A DNA stretch of 7,309 bases, from NCBI GenBank assembly GCA_016763955.1, contig JAESSU010000473.1, forward strand, positions 1 through 7,309, in the 5' to 3' direction. The notes under the pieces are model-generated. The model did not search any database, was not told the origin of the DNA, and worked only from the letters and a program-made list of their open reading frames with translations. The translations under genes were made by a program, and so were the position numbers. Source of the DNA: Phycisphaeraceae bacterium (GTDB lineage Bacteria > Planctomycetota > Phycisphaerae > Phycisphaerales > Phycisphaeraceae). Positions 6,773 to 7,309 of this stretch are shown in pieces (the stretch's first letter is position 1; every line of letters begins with the position of its first letter).

Positions 6773-7309
6773 TTATGTCGTGCGACCCTGACAAATCGCA
6801 GCTTTGAGAATCAATCGATCTGCATCTCGTTCATGGAGCATCAACCGGTAAAGCAATCCGAAAGCACCGCGTCCGATGCGTGCAAGATCGAATTGAACCC
6901 GGGTAAAATCAATGGGAAAATCACGGGATACACCAGCAGTTGCCTGGGTGACTAGCTTCAATTGCCCCGGTGTCTGAATCTGTAAATCCAGTACGGCCTG
7001 TCCAACCCCCATCGCGGTATTGTCGTCACTAATAATGATGCCGTCTGGCCTGTTGTCACAATGCCAAAGTTCATACATTGCTTGATATCCAAGCTTAGCC
7101 GTCTTACAGCCCCCATAAATCAATTCTTCATTGATGCCTTGGCCAAGGGTTTTAAGCTGATCAAACATGTCAGGGGGATAGCTTGAAAACCCCTTATAAT
7201 TCGACAAAAATTCACGTCCCCGCATACTATTGCTACAGACCAGAGCGATCCGACGACAACCTTTTTCAACAAGATGTTGATATGCCTTGACGATCACACT
7301 ATTCATATC
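6773..7309 (-). CDS. LacI-type transcriptional regulator, C-terminal ligand-binding part (5' end outside window)
   Basis: The frame is open to the window edge; the ATG at 7304-7306 lies inside the domain and is not the true start. The visible 178 codons match the second half of a LacI/periplasmic-binding-protein type I effector domain: a helix with AYQHLVEKGCRRIALV (residues 9-23 counting from that Met), the strand-loop RPDGIIISDDNTAMG (86-100) that lines the ligand cleft, the helix GQAVLDLQI, then QLKLVTQATAG in place of the usual DISVVGFD segment, and FTRVQFDLARIGRGAF (134-149). The DNA-binding head is beyond the edge, so a LacI or GntR-type HTH cannot be told apart. Such proteins bind a sugar and release or bind operators. 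Position directly upstream of the pseudopilin and hydrolase suggests local control; this is inference. Confidence 0.85.
   Translation of the reverse strand, partial: DMNSVIVKAYQHLVEKGCRRIALVCSNSMRGREFLSNYKGFSSYPPDMFDQLKTLGQGINEELIYGGCKTAKLGYQAMYELWHCDNRPDGIIISDDNTAMGVGQAVLDLQIQTPGQLKLVTQATAGVSRDFPIDFTRVQFDLARIGRGAFGLLYRLMLHERDADRLILKAAICQGRTT

Noticed and set aside
7304..7306. ATG as the true start of the regulator gene
   Set aside because: The frame is open to the window edge and the sequence at this ATG already lies within the ligand-binding domain, with the DNA-binding head missing; the gene is partial.

Overview
The window looks like chromosomal DNA from a bacterium of the PVC group, most likely a Planctomycetota member of the Phycisphaerae type, with Lentisphaerota or Verrucomicrobiota as alternatives. 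The reasons are a solitary H-X9-DG pseudopilin next to a carbohydrate regulator, a secreted glycoside hydrolase with a LamG (jellyroll) tail, and a xylose-isomerase-like TIM-barrel protein. Taxonomy is an inference from gene content; no RNA gene or other marker is present. No mobile element, CRISPR array, tRNA or rRNA was seen.

All real genes lie on the minus strand, so the cassette reads from right to left. At the right edge is the C-terminal part of a LacI-type sugar-responsive regulator, cut by the window end (6773-7309). Next are a prepilin-like protein (6069-6716) and a secreted GH71/GH99-like glycoside hydrolase (4132-6018). A single in-frame amber codon then separates the hydrolase from a further 206 codons that encode most of a LamG domain (3511-4131). 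After a 156-bp gap comes a membrane sensor kinase of the HWE class with two PAS domains (1249-3354). Last is a sugar phosphate isomerase/epimerase-like TIM barrel (121-1158). The leftmost 120 bp are non-coding and hold a LacI-operator-like palindrome beside an extended -10 element, probably the control region of a gene beyond the left edge.

A working model, which is inference, is a small polysaccharide-use locus. The regulator senses a sugar ligand, the hydrolase cuts an external glucan or mannan-like polymer, the pseudopilin sits in or outside the inner membrane, the kinase reports an external or redox/light-like cue, and the TIM-barrel enzyme processes a sugar in the cytoplasm. Weak terminator and promoter signals between genes suggest several transcripts rather than one operon.

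The points most worth a second look are the amber codon inside the LamG domain, the LOV-like PAS domain that has lost its photoactive cysteine, the cysteine cluster in the kinase ATP-binding domain, and the palindrome at the left edge. I did not find convincing evidence of a wholly new system.
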